DNA from: Rhizobium glycinendophyticum
GTDB taxonomy: Bacteria > Pseudomonadota > Alphaproteobacteria > Rhizobiales > Rhizobiaceae
Reading direction: 5' to 3'
DNA length: 64,000 nt
Assembly: GCF_006443685.1 (NCBI RefSeq)
Contig: NZ_VFYP01000001.1
Location: 868,001-932,000 of the forward strand
The translations under genes were made by a program, and so were the position numbers. Positions 1-8,388 of this stretch are shown here, piece by piece. Position 1 is the first letter of the stretch. Each line of letters opens with the position of its first letter. The notes under the pieces were generated by a model. It ran no database searches and was not told the DNA's origin. It saw only the letters and a list, made by a program, of their open reading frames with translations.

Positions 1-1349
1 GCACTGCCGTTGAGCAGCACAACCAGAAAGAACTGCAGCGTCTGGCCTACACCGATCACTTGACCGGATTGGGTAACCGCAACCGCCTCGCAGACAAGAT
101 CCGTCAACTGGCCGCCGATCGTGCCGCAGATCCTGCGCCCTTCACCGTCGGCATCGTCAATCTCGACGGCTTCAAACCCATCAACGATCTCTTCGGCCAG
201 GCCTCTGGTGACGAGATCCTGTGCCAGGTCGCCCACCGCCTGAAGGCCTGCGTGCCGGATGGTGCAACCGTGACCCGACACGACGGAGACGAATTCGCCA
301 TCGTCCTGCCGCTGGTCTTCGAGCGCACCGGTGCGGAACGCGCCGGCCAGTTGATCAAGGACGTGTTGTCCGCCCCTTACGATCTCGGCGACCGAAACGT
401 GCGGCTGTCCGCCTCGCTGGGTTTTGCCGTCTATCCCTTTGCCGGCGAAGAGTTCGAGGAGCTGATGAAGAGTGCCGAGACGGCGCTCTATCGCTCGAAG
501 CGCCGCGGCCGTGGCCAGATCACCGTCTACTCGCGCGAGATCGCGCAGGAAATGAAGCGCGCGACGCAGCTCGAACAGGCGCTGCGCAACGCCATCATCA
601 ATGATACGGTTGACGTGCATTTCCAGCCGATTGTGCGCCTAAGCGACAACCGCGTCGTCGGTTTCGAGGCGCTCGCCCGCTGGATTGATCCCGATCTCGG
701 CTTCGTCTCGCCCGCCGTTTTCGTGCCGCTTGCCGAAGAGCGCGGCTTCATCGACACGCTCTCGGAAACCCTGCTGCGCAAGGCAGCCGAAGCCACGCTC
801 GCCTGGCCACGCGATCTTTTCCTCTCGTTTAACCTCTCCTCTGTCCAGCTGATGGACCTGCGCACCTCCTACAATACGCTGTCGATCCTCAACAGCGTCG
901 GCTTCGATCCGCGCCGGCTGGAGATGGAAATCACCGAAACGGCGGTCATGACCTCGGCCGATACCGCGCGCCGGATCATCAAGGACCTGAAGGACGCTGG
1001 CATCCGCATCTCGCTCGATGATTTCGGCACCGGTCAGTCCAGCCTTGGCCGCCTGCGTGATTTCACCTTCGACAAGGTGAAGATCGACCGCGCCTTCGTC
1101 TCCGCCATCACCACAGACCGCACCTCCGAGCATATCATCAAGGCGATCATCACCATGTGTGAGGGCCTCGACCTCGAAGTGGTTGCCGAAGGCATCGAGA
1201 CGGAAGCGGAAGCCCAGAAGCTGCGCGAACTCGGCTGCGGCATGGGGCAGGGCTATCATTTTGGCCGCCCCGCCGATGCCGCCGCCACTCTCCGCTACCT
1301 CGCCGAGAACCACCACGAATTCGCTCTGGTCGACCGCGCATCCGCCTGA
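1..1349 (+). CDS. GGDEF-EAL domain protein, 5' end outside window
   Basis: This is a cyclic di-GMP turnover protein whose 5' end lies left of the window; the frame is open from base 3, so 448 residues are visible. The visible part begins with LAYTDHLTGLGNR, the normal start of a GGDEF domain, so an N-terminal sensor or membrane part is missing. The GGDEF signature reads DGDEF, with the first glycine replaced. The EAL domain looks complete: GFEALARW, an ITE motif, DDFGTG, a KID motif and AEGIET are all present, so phosphodiesterase activity is likely. Whether the cyclase half is active or only binds GTP cannot be told. It is followed by a convergent LysR gene. Confidence 0.93.
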   Translation, partial: TAVEQHNQKELQRLAYTDHLTGLGNRNRLADKIRQLAADRAADPAPFTVGIVNLDGFKPINDLFGQASGDEILCQVAHRLKACVPDGATVTRHDGDEFAIVLPLVFERTGAERAGQLIKDVLSAPYDLGDRNVRLSASLGFAVYPFAGEEFEELMKSAETALYRSKRRGRGQITVYSREIAQEMKRATQLEQALRNAIINDTVDVHFQPIVRLSDNRVVGFEALARWIDPDLGFVSPAVFVPLAEERGFIDTLSETLLRKAAEATLAWPRDLFLSFNLSSVQLMDLRTSYNTLSILNSVGFDPRRLEMEITETAVMTSADTARRIIKDLKDAGIRISLDDFGTGQSSLGRLRDFTFDKVKIDRAFVSAITTDRTSEHIIKAIITMCEGLDLEVVAEGIETEAEAQKLRELGCGMGQGYHFGRPADAAATLRYLAENHHEFALVDRASA

Positions 1350-1362
1350 GCCAGATGGTCGG

Positions 1363-2265
1363 TCAGGCCTGCTTCAGCAACCAGTTGCGCACCCGCGTCG
1401 CGGCCCCGCTGAGTTCGCGGGAGCGCGGCCAGACCACGTGAAAGGCAAGCTCCGTGCGCAGCGCGTGGCCCCCCACTTCGACCAACTGGCCCTGCGCCAC
1501 CAGCTGCCGCACGAGATGGGTCCAACCCAGCGCAATCCCCTGGCCGGCCAGCACCGCCTGGATAACCAGAACATAGTCGTTAATCGCCAGCCGCCGGCTG
1601 GCCGGTTTGTAGTCGATACCGGCCGAGGCAAACCAGTCAGGCCAGCTACAGGCTTGGCGCACAGGCTCTTCCAGCCATATCAGCGGATGTCGGGTGAGAG
1701 CCTGAGGTGTCTCGGGCATGCCATGCGCCTCGACGAAAGCCGGGCTCGCCACCGCAGTGATGACTTCGGGTGCGAGAAGCGCCGAATGATAGTGCGGCCA
1801 ATCCTCCGCCCTGCCGCCGCGCACGCCAAGCGGGATTGATTCTTCCTCAAGATCGAGATCCCGCACGCTGGTCTGGATCCTCAGATCGATGTCCGGCAGG
1901 TCTTCGCGCAGCGCCGTCAGCCGCGGTAGCATCCACATCGAGGCAAAAGCCGTGGAGGCGGCGAGTGTCACGTTCACCTCGCGTCCCTTGCTACGAATAT
2001 CCTCCGCCGCCCGCCCGATGCGGGATAATCCCGCCGACACATCGGCATGAAAGCGCTCGCCGACTTCCGTCAGTCGAGCCGCTCGGTGCTGGCGCTCGAA
2101 CAGCGCGACGCCGAGCTGCTGCTCGAGCCCGCGGATCGCATAGGAAACCGCGACTTGGGACATGCCGAGCTCGGCGGCAGCGCGGGTGAAATTTTCATGC
2201 CGCCCCGCCGCCTCGAAGACGATGAGCGCATTGGCCGAGGGGATCAGGTGCCGATAAGTTGTCAT
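1363..2265 (-). CDS. LysR-family transcriptional regulator (GcvA-like)
   Basis: A 300-residue LysR-type regulator of normal family length. The winged helix-turn-helix occupies about residues 5-65 (NFTRAAAELGMSQVAVSYAI, then LEQQLGVALFER), followed by the effector-binding domain. It is divergent from the MttB-type methyltransferase gene with 88 bases between the start codons, so control of the amine-methyl genes is the natural inference. The start ATG is at 2265, and a perfect dyad, ATAAGCT-C-AGCTTAT, overlaps it, which suggests autoregulation. The effector is unknown. Confidence 0.93.
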   Translation of the reverse strand: MTTYRHLIPSANALIVFEAAGRHENFTRAAAELGMSQVAVSYAIRGLEQQLGVALFERQHRAARLTEVGERFHADVSAGLSRIGRAAEDIRSKGREVNVTLAASTAFASMWMLPRLTALREDLPDIDLRIQTSVRDLDLEEESIPLGVRGGRAEDWPHYHSALLAPEVITAVASPAFVEAHGMPETPQALTRHPLIWLEEPVRQACSWPDWFASAGIDYKPASRRLAINDYVLVIQAVLAGQGIALGWTHLVRQLVAQGQLVEVGGHALRTELAFHVVWPRSRELSGAATRVRNWLLKQA

Positions 2266-2278
2266 AAGCTCAGCTTAT
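2264..2278. promoter_or_regulatory. LysR-type operator dyad (T-N11-A)
   Basis: Perfect 15-bp inverted repeat ATAAGCT-C-AGCTTAT that contains the T-N11-A core of LysR sites. It begins on the start codon of the LysR gene and lies about 75 bases upstream of the mttB-like start. Seen directly; its role as the LysR binding site is inferred. Confidence 0.6.
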
Positions 2279-2353
2279 TGCATCGCGAGGAATTTTCCAG
2301 CGTCACACATAACTTGTGCTGCACTAGCCTCCGGGAAAAGCGAGGGCAGGGCG

Positions 2354-3895
2354 ATGGACAGTGTGACCGTGGAAGCAACAGGCGGTAGAAGAAACAGACC
2401 GGTGCGGCGAAGCGCCGGTTCCCAGCCAGGGCTGAAGGTGCCCTTCATACGCCGCAACATCCCGACCTATGACATTCTGTCGGAAGAGAACCTCGCGCGT
2501 ATCGAGGCCGTGGCAGACCGTATCCTGGCCGAAATCGGCATCGAATTCCGCGACGATCCGGCGGCTCTCAACCTCTGGCGTGGGGCAGGGGCTGAAATCG
2601 AGGGTCTGCGGGTGCGTTTCCCCAAGGGCATGCTGCGCGAGATCCTGGCGTCAGCCCCTGCGGTCTTCACCCAGCACGCCCGCAATCCGGCCAATAATGT
2701 CGAGATCGGCGGCAGTGCCGTGGTCTTTTCGCCCGCCTATGGTTCGCCCTTCGTCATGGATCTCGACAAGGGCCGCCGTTACGGCACGATTGAGGACTTC
2801 CGTAATCTCATCAAGCTCGGCCAGTCCTCGCCATATCTCCATCATTCCGGTGGCACGATCTGTGAACCGGTCGACGTGCCCGTCAACAAGCGCCATCTCG
2901 ACATGGTCTACAGCCATATCAAATACTCCGACCGCGCCTTCATGGGCTCGGTGACGGCGGAAGAGCGCGCCGAGGAATCAATCGAGATGGCCCGCATCCT
3001 TTTTGGTGCGGATTTCGTCGATCGGAACTGCGTCATCCTCGGTAATGTCAACGTCAACTCGCCGCTCGTCTGGGACGGCACCATGACCAAGGCCTTGCGC
3101 GCCTATGCCCGCGCCAACCAGGCGGCGGTCATCGTGCCCTTCATTCTCGGCGGTGCCATGGGTCCGGTCACTTCCGCTGGTGCGATCGCCCAGTCGCTCG
3201 CCGAAACCATGGCCGGCTGTGCGCTGACCCAGTTGGAGCGCAAGGGCGCGCCGGTCATCTTCGGCAATTTCCTGTCGTCGATGTCATTGCGCTCCGGTTC
3301 TCCCACCTTCGGCACGCCGGAACCCGCGATCGGCTCCATGGTGGTGGGCCAGCTCGCCCGCCGGCTGAAGCTACCGCTCCGCTGCGCCGGCAATTTCTCC
3401 AATTCCAAGCTGCCGGATGCCCAGGCGATGCAGGAGGGCGTCATGTCGATGATGTCGGCCGTGCATTGCGGCGCCAACTTCATCCTGCATTCGGCCGGCT
3501 TCGTCGATGGCCTGCTCGCCATGTCCTACGAGAAGTTCGTCATGGACACGGACTTCTGCGGGGCCCTGCATTCGTACCTCGCCGGTGTCGTGGTCGATGA
3601 CAACACGCTGGCCATGGACGCCTTCGAAGAGGTGGGACCCGGCAGCCATTTCCTCGGCTGCGCCCACACCATGCGTAACTACCAGACGGCCTTCTGGGAC
3701 TCGGCCCTTTCTGACAACGAACCCTTCGAGAAATGGTCGGAAGCCGGTTCGACCGATATGGCAATCCGCGCCAATCTTCGCTGGAAAAAGACGCTCGCCG
3801 AATACGAAGCGCCGCCTTTGGACGTCGCCATCGATGAGGCACTCCGCGACTATGTCGATCGCATGAAGCGCGCCAAGCCGGATGCCTGGTACTGA
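2354..3895 (+). CDS. Trimethylamine methyltransferase (MttB/MtgB) family protein
   Basis: A 513-residue member of the MttB superfamily (COG5598), which moves a methyl group from a quaternary or tertiary amine to a corrinoid protein. The frame is uninterrupted by TAG, so it is a non-pyrrolysine member like the glycine betaine methyltransferase MtgB; the true substrate cannot be read from sequence. No corrinoid protein gene lies next to it. It is divergent from a LysR gene and is followed, after a RIME-like repeat, by a DgcA/TMADH-like flavoprotein. Together these suggest catabolism of an N-methylated compound such as a betaine. Start ATG 2354 is preceded by a purine-rich GAGGGCAGGG. Confidence 0.88.
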   Translation: MDSVTVEATGGRRNRPVRRSAGSQPGLKVPFIRRNIPTYDILSEENLARIEAVADRILAEIGIEFRDDPAALNLWRGAGAEIEGLRVRFPKGMLREILASAPAVFTQHARNPANNVEIGGSAVVFSPAYGSPFVMDLDKGRRYGTIEDFRNLIKLGQSSPYLHHSGGTICEPVDVPVNKRHLDMVYSHIKYSDRAFMGSVTAEERAEESIEMARILFGADFVDRNCVILGNVNVNSPLVWDGTMTKALRAYARANQAAVIVPFILGGAMGPVTSAGAIAQSLAETMAGCALTQLERKGAPVIFGNFLSSMSLRSGSPTFGTPEPAIGSMVVGQLARRLKLPLRCAGNFSNSKLPDAQAMQEGVMSMMSAVHCGANFILHSAGFVDGLLAMSYEKFVMDTDFCGALHSYLAGVVVDDNTLAMDAFEEVGPGSHFLGCAHTMRNYQTAFWDSALSDNEPFEKWSEAGSTDMAIRANLRWKKTLAEYEAPPLDVAIDEALRDYVDRMKRAKPDAWY

Positions 3896-3917
3896 AAGAC
3901 GAGAAGCCGATGCAATA

Positions 3918-4082
3918 CCCCCCTCTGTCACTCCGTGACATCTCCCTCTTAAGGGGGGAGATTGGTCGATCCGCTGCCCCGCTGTTCCACTGTCTGCCCG
4001 GACTGCAATCAACGGATTGGGAGGGCGGCGACAATCCGATCTACCCCCTTGAGGGGGAGATGCCCGGCAGGGCAGAGGGGGG
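3918..4082. repeat. RIME-like palindromic mosaic element
   Basis: A 165-bp element bounded by inverted ends (CCCCCCTCTG at the left, CAGAGGGGGG at 4073-4082). It contains an internal palindrome at each end, around CTTAAG near 3950 and CCCCTTGAGGGG near 4050. This is the layout of the Rhizobium-specific intergenic mosaic elements. It separates the mttB-like gene from the flavoprotein gene in the same orientation. Its right arm doubles as the ribosome-binding site of the downstream gene. Confidence 0.8.
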
Positions 4083-4090
4083 CATGCACC

Positions 4091-6136
4091 ATGCTTGATC
4101 GCAGCAAGGATCCGCTTCTCCAGCCCTTCCAGCTGAAACACCTCACCCTCAAGAACCGCATCATGTCGACGGCGCATGAACCGGCCTATTCGGAAGGGGG
4201 TATGCCGACCGAGCGCTACAGGCTCTACCATGTGGAGAAGGCCAAGGGCGGCATCGCACTCACCATGACGGCGGGTTCGGCCAGTGTCAGCCGCGACAGC
4301 CCGCCGGCCTTCGGCAACCTGCTCGCCTGGAAGGACGAGATCGTCCCGCATCTGAAGCGACTGACGGACGACTGTCACGAGCACGGCTGCGCCGTGATGA
4401 TCCAGCTCACTCACCTCGGTCGCCGCACCAACTGGAACAAGGGAGACTGGCTGCCCGTCCTCGCCCCGTCCCCGATCCGCGAGCCGGCCCACCGGCATTT
4501 CCCCAAGGAGATAGAGGACTGGGACATTGAGCGCATCGTGAACGACTATGCGACCGCTGCCGCCCGCATGCAGGAGGCCGGTCTCGATGGCATCGAGTTC
4601 GAGGCCTATGGCCACCTGATGGACAGCTTCTGGTCGCCGGCCACCAACCGGCGCCAGGATGAATTCGGCGGCTCCCTCGACAACCGGATGCGCTTTTCAA
4701 ATCTGGTGATCGATGCCGTCCGCAAGGCCGTCGGCCCGGATTTCATCGTCGGCATGCGCATGGTCGCCGATGAAGACTGGGATAAGGGCCTCAGCCGCGA
4801 CGAGGGCGTCGAGATCGCCAAACGCTTCGCAAGCTCCGGAAAGATCGACTTCCTCAACATCATCCGGGGCCATATCGAACACGACGCCTCGCTCAACAAC
4901 GTCATTCCGATCCAGGGCATGGCGGCCTCCCCACATCTCGATTTCGCCGGCGACGTGCGTGCCGCAACCAAATTCCCGATCTTCCACGCCGCTCGCATTG
5001 CCGATGTCGCGACCGCCCGCCATGCGATTGCGGAGGGCAAACTCGACATGGTTGGCATGACCCGAGCCCATATCGCCGATCCGCATATCGTCCGGAAAAT
5101 CATCGAAGGCCGCGAGGCCGAGATCCGCCCCTGCGTCGGCGCCACTTACTGTCTCGACCGCATCTATGAGGGTGGCGAGGCGCTCTGCATCCATAACGCC
5201 GCAACCAGCCGCGAGGCGCTGATCCCGCATGATCTTCCGAAAGCTGAGACGTCTCGCAAGGCCGTCGTGGTCGGGGCTGGTCCTGCTGGTCTCGAAGCCG
5301 CACGTGTGCTCGCAGAGCGCGGCCACAGGGTCGAGGTACTGGAAGCTTCGAGCAAGGCAGGCGGCCAGGTCAATCTGATGACCCGCAATCCGCGCCGAAA
5401 GGAAATGGTTGGCATCGTCGACTGGCGCCTGGCCGAGCTGAATCGCCTCGGCGTCACCATCCATTACGATACCTATGCCGGTGCCGACGATGTGCTGGCC
5501 TTAGAAGCCGATCTCGTAGTCATCGCCACGGGCGGCATAGCGCAATCGCCTGAACTAGAAGAGGGCGAGGATCTGGTCGTGTCGAGCTGGGACATCCTGG
5601 CCGGTGCCGTGAAACCGGAAGGTCCCGTGCTGCTTTTCGACGATAATGGCGGTCATCAGGGCATGAGTGCGGCCGAAGTCATTGCCAATGCCGGTGTCGA
5701 GTTGGAAGTCGTCTCGCCAGAACGCTTCTTTGCACCCGAGATGGGCGGCATGAACCATGTGCCTTACGCGAAAACTTTTGCGGAGAAGAATGTCCGCGTC
5801 ACGATCAATACAAGGCTGACCGGCGTCCGCCGCGACGGCAATGCCCTGCTTGCAACGCTCGGGTCGGATTTCTCGGATGCCAGGGTGGAAAGGCGGGTGG
5901 CGCAGGTGGTGGTCGAACACGGCACCATGGCCAACTCCGATCTCTATCTGGAGCTGAAGCCGCTGTCTCGAAATCGCGGATCGGTGGATTATGCAGCGCT
6001 CATCGCCCGCCGCCCGCCCTTGCCAGTCAAGGACGAGACCGCCAGCTTCGACCTTCTGCGTATTGGTGATGCCATCGAAAGCCGCAATATCCACGCGGCG
6101 ATCTATGACGCTTTGCGCTACTGCAGCCTGCTCTGA
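4091..6136 (+). CDS. FMN/FAD oxidoreductase, DgcA / TMADH / 2,4-dienoyl-CoA reductase-like
   Basis: A 681-residue two-part flavoprotein. An old-yellow-enzyme TIM barrel (about residues 8-370) is followed by an FAD/NAD-binding half starting with VVVGAGPAGLEAARVLAERG. Relatives include trimethylamine dehydrogenase, dimethylglycine demethylase DgcA and stachydrine demethylase, which oxidatively demethylate amines. The iron-sulfur segment reads C348-x2-A351-x2-C354-x11-C366, so the second of the four cluster cysteines of TMADH is alanine, as I recall for DgcA-type proteins. I chose ATG 4091 because homology starts there (LLQPFQLKHLTLKNR) and GAGGGGGG lies 8 bases upstream; the open frame extends further up only through the repeat. 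It probably works with the MttB-like enzyme. Confidence 0.88.
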   Translation: MLDRSKDPLLQPFQLKHLTLKNRIMSTAHEPAYSEGGMPTERYRLYHVEKAKGGIALTMTAGSASVSRDSPPAFGNLLAWKDEIVPHLKRLTDDCHEHGCAVMIQLTHLGRRTNWNKGDWLPVLAPSPIREPAHRHFPKEIEDWDIERIVNDYATAAARMQEAGLDGIEFEAYGHLMDSFWSPATNRRQDEFGGSLDNRMRFSNLVIDAVRKAVGPDFIVGMRMVADEDWDKGLSRDEGVEIAKRFASSGKIDFLNIIRGHIEHDASLNNVIPIQGMAASPHLDFAGDVRAATKFPIFHAARIADVATARHAIAEGKLDMVGMTRAHIADPHIVRKIIEGREAEIRPCVGATYCLDRIYEGGEALCIHNAATSREALIPHDLPKAETSRKAVVVGAGPAGLEAARVLAERGHRVEVLEASSKAGGQVNLMTRNPRRKEMVGIVDWRLAELNRLGVTIHYDTYAGADDVLALEADLVVIATGGIAQSPELEEGEDLVVSSWDILAGAVKPEGPVLLFDDNGGHQGMSAAEVIANAGVELEVVSPERFFAPEMGGMNHVPYAKTFAEKNVRVTINTRLTGVRRDGNALLATLGSDFSDARVERRVAQVVVEHGTMANSDLYLELKPLSRNRGSVDYAALIARRPPLPVKDETASFDLLRIGDAIESRNIHAAIYDALRYCSLL

Positions 6137-6149
6137 CCGCGACGCGAAA

Positions 6150-6171
6150 AGGCGACGCCGAAGCGCCGCCT
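6150..6171 (-). terminator. Probable terminator of the PRC-barrel gene
   Basis: On the minus strand AGGCGGCG-CTTCGG-CGTCGCCT forms an 8-bp stem with one G-U pair and is followed by TTTCG. It lies between convergent genes and may also help end the plus-strand transcript, though there the stem has an A-C mismatch. Confidence 0.55.
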
Positions 6172-6198
6172 GTCCGTCTTTGAGCTATTGGCTCAAAA

Positions 6199-6894
6199 TT
6201 AGTTGTTGGTCGACGACGTGGTCGTACCGTCAGCCGGCATACCCGTACCGGTCGTGCCAGTGGTCGTTGCCGCGCTGTCGGCATCGTCAGCCTGATCGTC
6301 CAGAGTGCGGAATTCGGGAGCATTCTTCAAGCTCTCGGCGGTCTCAGTGGTCGTCAAGCGGATTTCCGCTTCGGCAGCGACTTCAGCCTTGGTATCGCCA
6401 TCAGCTGCGGCGTCGGCTGCATCGCCAGATGCGGTTTCGCGGGTGATGGTGATCTTGTCGAACGGGATCGCGACATTCTTCTCGCCAATGCCGAGGAAGC
6501 CACCGACGCCGACGACTGCAGCGACAACGCCGCCGTCATTTTGCACCAGCAGGTCGTTGATATCGCCGATCGACTGGTTGTCGGCAGTGTAAATTGCCTG
6601 GCCCATGAAGTCGTTGACGCTGATCTGGTTTTCAGCCTGTTCGGTCAGATATGTGCCAGAGCCGGAGGCGGCATCGGCAGTGGTGTTCGGAGCGACGGTG
6701 CTGTTCGAACCCATGGTGCCCGTTGCACCGGTTGCGTCCGTGGTGCCGCCCGAAGCGTCAGGCGTTACAGGAGCGGTGGTAGCCGGAGGCGTCGTGGTGG
6801 TCGTGCCCGTGGCGTCCTGGGCGAAAGCGACCGGTGCCATGGCGGTGGAGCCGAGCAGCATGGCTGCGGCGATCGTCGTAAGGGTCTTTTTCAT
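6199..6894 (-). CDS. Secreted PRC-barrel domain protein
   Basis: A 231-residue exported protein. A signal peptide (MKKTLTTIAAAMLLGSTAMA, then PVAFAQ) is followed by a low-complexity Thr/Pro/Ala/Gly-rich stretch. A PRC-barrel domain follows at about residues 85-150 (VNDFMGQAIYTADNQSIGDI, then VVGVGGFLGIGEKNVAIP). The C-terminus is again Thr/Gly/Asp-rich and disordered. PRC-barrels occur in RimM and photosynthetic reaction centre H subunits; secreted rhizobial versions have no assigned function. I chose ATG 6894 because it opens the signal peptide and is preceded by AGGAAAGGTAGG. Confidence 0.88.
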   Translation of the reverse strand: MKKTLTTIAAAMLLGSTAMAPVAFAQDATGTTTTTPPATTAPVTPDASGGTTDATGATGTMGSNSTVAPNTTADAASGSGTYLTEQAENQISVNDFMGQAIYTADNQSIGDINDLLVQNDGGVVAAVVGVGGFLGIGEKNVAIPFDKITITRETASGDAADAAADGDTKAEVAAEAEIRLTTTETAESLKNAPEFRTLDDQADDADSAATTTGTTGTGMPADGTTTSSTNN

Positions 6895-7156
6895 GGTGGA
6901 CCTACCTTTCCTCTGAGATGGTCTTGCGACTGACACGGCCCTGGGCGGCTGCCCTAGGCTGCGTCGGTTCGAGAGGAAAATGCCTGGCCGTCGTCTTCGT
7001 TCCCTGGTTTATTTCGGCAATTTCGTGGAACAATTCAGACGCTTGGCAGTTTGGGCGCCCCCGTGGGGCCGGCTTGCAAACAGGCGCAGTGACCACCGTT
7101 CCAAGCACCAGACATAGGCCGGTTCGCCTCTCGGGCGCACCGGCCCCATGAGGTGT

Positions 7157-8044
7157 TTAGAGTTTGAAGAACGGTTCCGGCTTGCCCTTCACCGGAATGC
7201 CGAGTTCGAAGATCTTGCCCGCATGGACGTCCTCTGCACGTTCGCTGTCACTCATGCCTTCCCAGCATGACGTGACGGCAAGACGGTCGAAGCCGGAACC
7301 GAAAAAGGCGGGGCAAGTGGGACGGCGCGTCGGCATTTCGTAACGACCGATGTGGCGGCCATCCGGGCCATAGCGGTCGACGGCGCCTCCGTCCCAATTC
7401 GAATTCCATATCGTGCCGTCCACATCGACCACCGATCCGTCGATCACGCCCTTGCGTCCCGACTGGTCGATGAAGACCGAGGGGGCACCTCGTGGCAGGC
7501 CGGTTTCCGGGTTAAGGTCGACGCGCATCATGTGGTTGACCTTGGAATCGTTGAAATAGCCGACGGCCCCATCCGGGGAGAAGCAGATACCGTTGGGGAT
7601 GCTGACCGCTTCGAATAGCTTGGTCACCTGCGTTCCCGCGACGTGATAGATCGCGCCGGCGCCGGTATCGGCAGTCTTGCTCATTGTCCCGATCCACAGG
7701 GCGCCGCTCGGATGCATGCGACCGTCGTTCGACCGGTTCTGCGGCTTGTCGGCTTCAAGGCTGGCATAGGGCTTGAGCACGCCCGACGCCCGCTCGCGAA
7801 CGAATAGCCCCTGATCTGACGCAATCAGCTGCCGGTCCTTGTCGATCACTGCAATGACGCTGCCGAGAAAGGGGAGCGCGTGTTTGGCGAAGGCGCCGGT
7901 CTCCACGGTCAGCTCGCACAGCGTCTTGCCGAGGATGTCGAACCACAACAGCGTACCGGACAGCGGATCGAATGTCGGCCCTTCGCCCAGCTCCTGACTC
8001 TCGTCCACCAGCACCTCACCCTTGAAGCTTTCTGTCGAAATCAC
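7157..8044 (-). CDS. SMP-30/gluconolactonase/LRE family protein
   Basis: A 295-residue six-bladed beta-propeller hydrolase. The family signatures are clear: LGEGPTFDPLSGTLLWFDI near the start, SNDGRMHPSGALWIGTM near residue 105, and PNGICFSPDG further on. These carry the divalent-metal ligands Glu, Asn and Asp. Members hydrolyse sugar lactones such as gluconolactone or L-arabinolactone. No sugar dehydrogenase or transporter lies beside it, so the substrate is open. It is divergent from a LuxR regulator, and a lux-box-like inverted repeat lies 41 bases above its start codon, so it may be the target of that regulator. Confidence 0.92.
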   Translation of the reverse strand: MISTESFKGEVLVDESQELGEGPTFDPLSGTLLWFDILGKTLCELTVETGAFAKHALPFLGSVIAVIDKDRQLIASDQGLFVRERASGVLKPYASLEADKPQNRSNDGRMHPSGALWIGTMSKTADTGAGAIYHVAGTQVTKLFEAVSIPNGICFSPDGAVGYFNDSKVNHMMRVDLNPETGLPRGAPSVFIDQSGRKGVIDGSVVDVDGTIWNSNWDGGAVDRYGPDGRHIGRYEMPTRRPTCPAFFGSGFDRLAVTSCWEGMSDSERAEDVHAGKIFELGIPVKGKPEPFFKL

Positions 8045-8084
8045 GTGCGTCTCCTCGTCGATCTATTGGACCCTGTCGGCAATA

Positions 8085-8100
8085 CCTGTCTTGTGACAGG
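8085..8100. promoter_or_regulatory. lux-box-like inverted repeat CCTGTC-TTGT-GACAGG
   Basis: A perfect 6-bp inverted repeat with a 4-base spacer lies in the 344-base gap between the divergent SMP-30 and LuxR genes. Its CTG...CAG half-sites and its ACCTGT beginning resemble LuxR-type boxes. The rest of this gap (8045-8388) shows no gene; a second short repeat, GGGTC-TCTG-GACCC, lies near 8120-8135. Confidence 0.45.
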
Positions 8101-8388
8101 GGTTTACGGTAAAATACAGGGGGTCTCTGGACCCTCCGGCGTCTAAAAGTCTATGCTTTGAAACCTTAAGGGGTAGAGATTCGCGTGTATGCTCTCTTTT
8201 TTCTCCCGAGGGTCCTCTCCTGTAGCGCGCGGATACCCATGAATGGGGCTGGGGCATGTGGATCAGATCGTGGATGATGCGTTCCGCAAGCTCTCGAACA
8301 ACCGAAGGTTTGGAAAACTGTTGACCTGTTCTTCGTGCAATTTGGGATTCCTCGTGACGGCAGGCTTGGCCGTGAAGAAAACGCACTC

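Noticed and set aside
1159..1839. Plus-strand open frame of about 226 codons across the GGDEF-EAL end and the LysR gene
   Set aside because: It overlaps two well-supported genes in other frames and lacks any domain.
2354..3895. Pyrrolysine-containing MttB
   Set aside because: No in-frame TAG occurs, and no pyl genes are in the window.
3901..4085. CRISPR-like or regulatory palindrome array after the mttB-like gene
   Set aside because: There is only one unit with two inner palindromes and no regular spacers; it fits a RIME-like element.
3962..4090. N-terminal extension of the DgcA-like protein through the repeat
   Set aside because: The extra 43 residues are encoded by the palindromic element and have no similarity to the family; a good start with its own ribosome-binding site lies at 4091.
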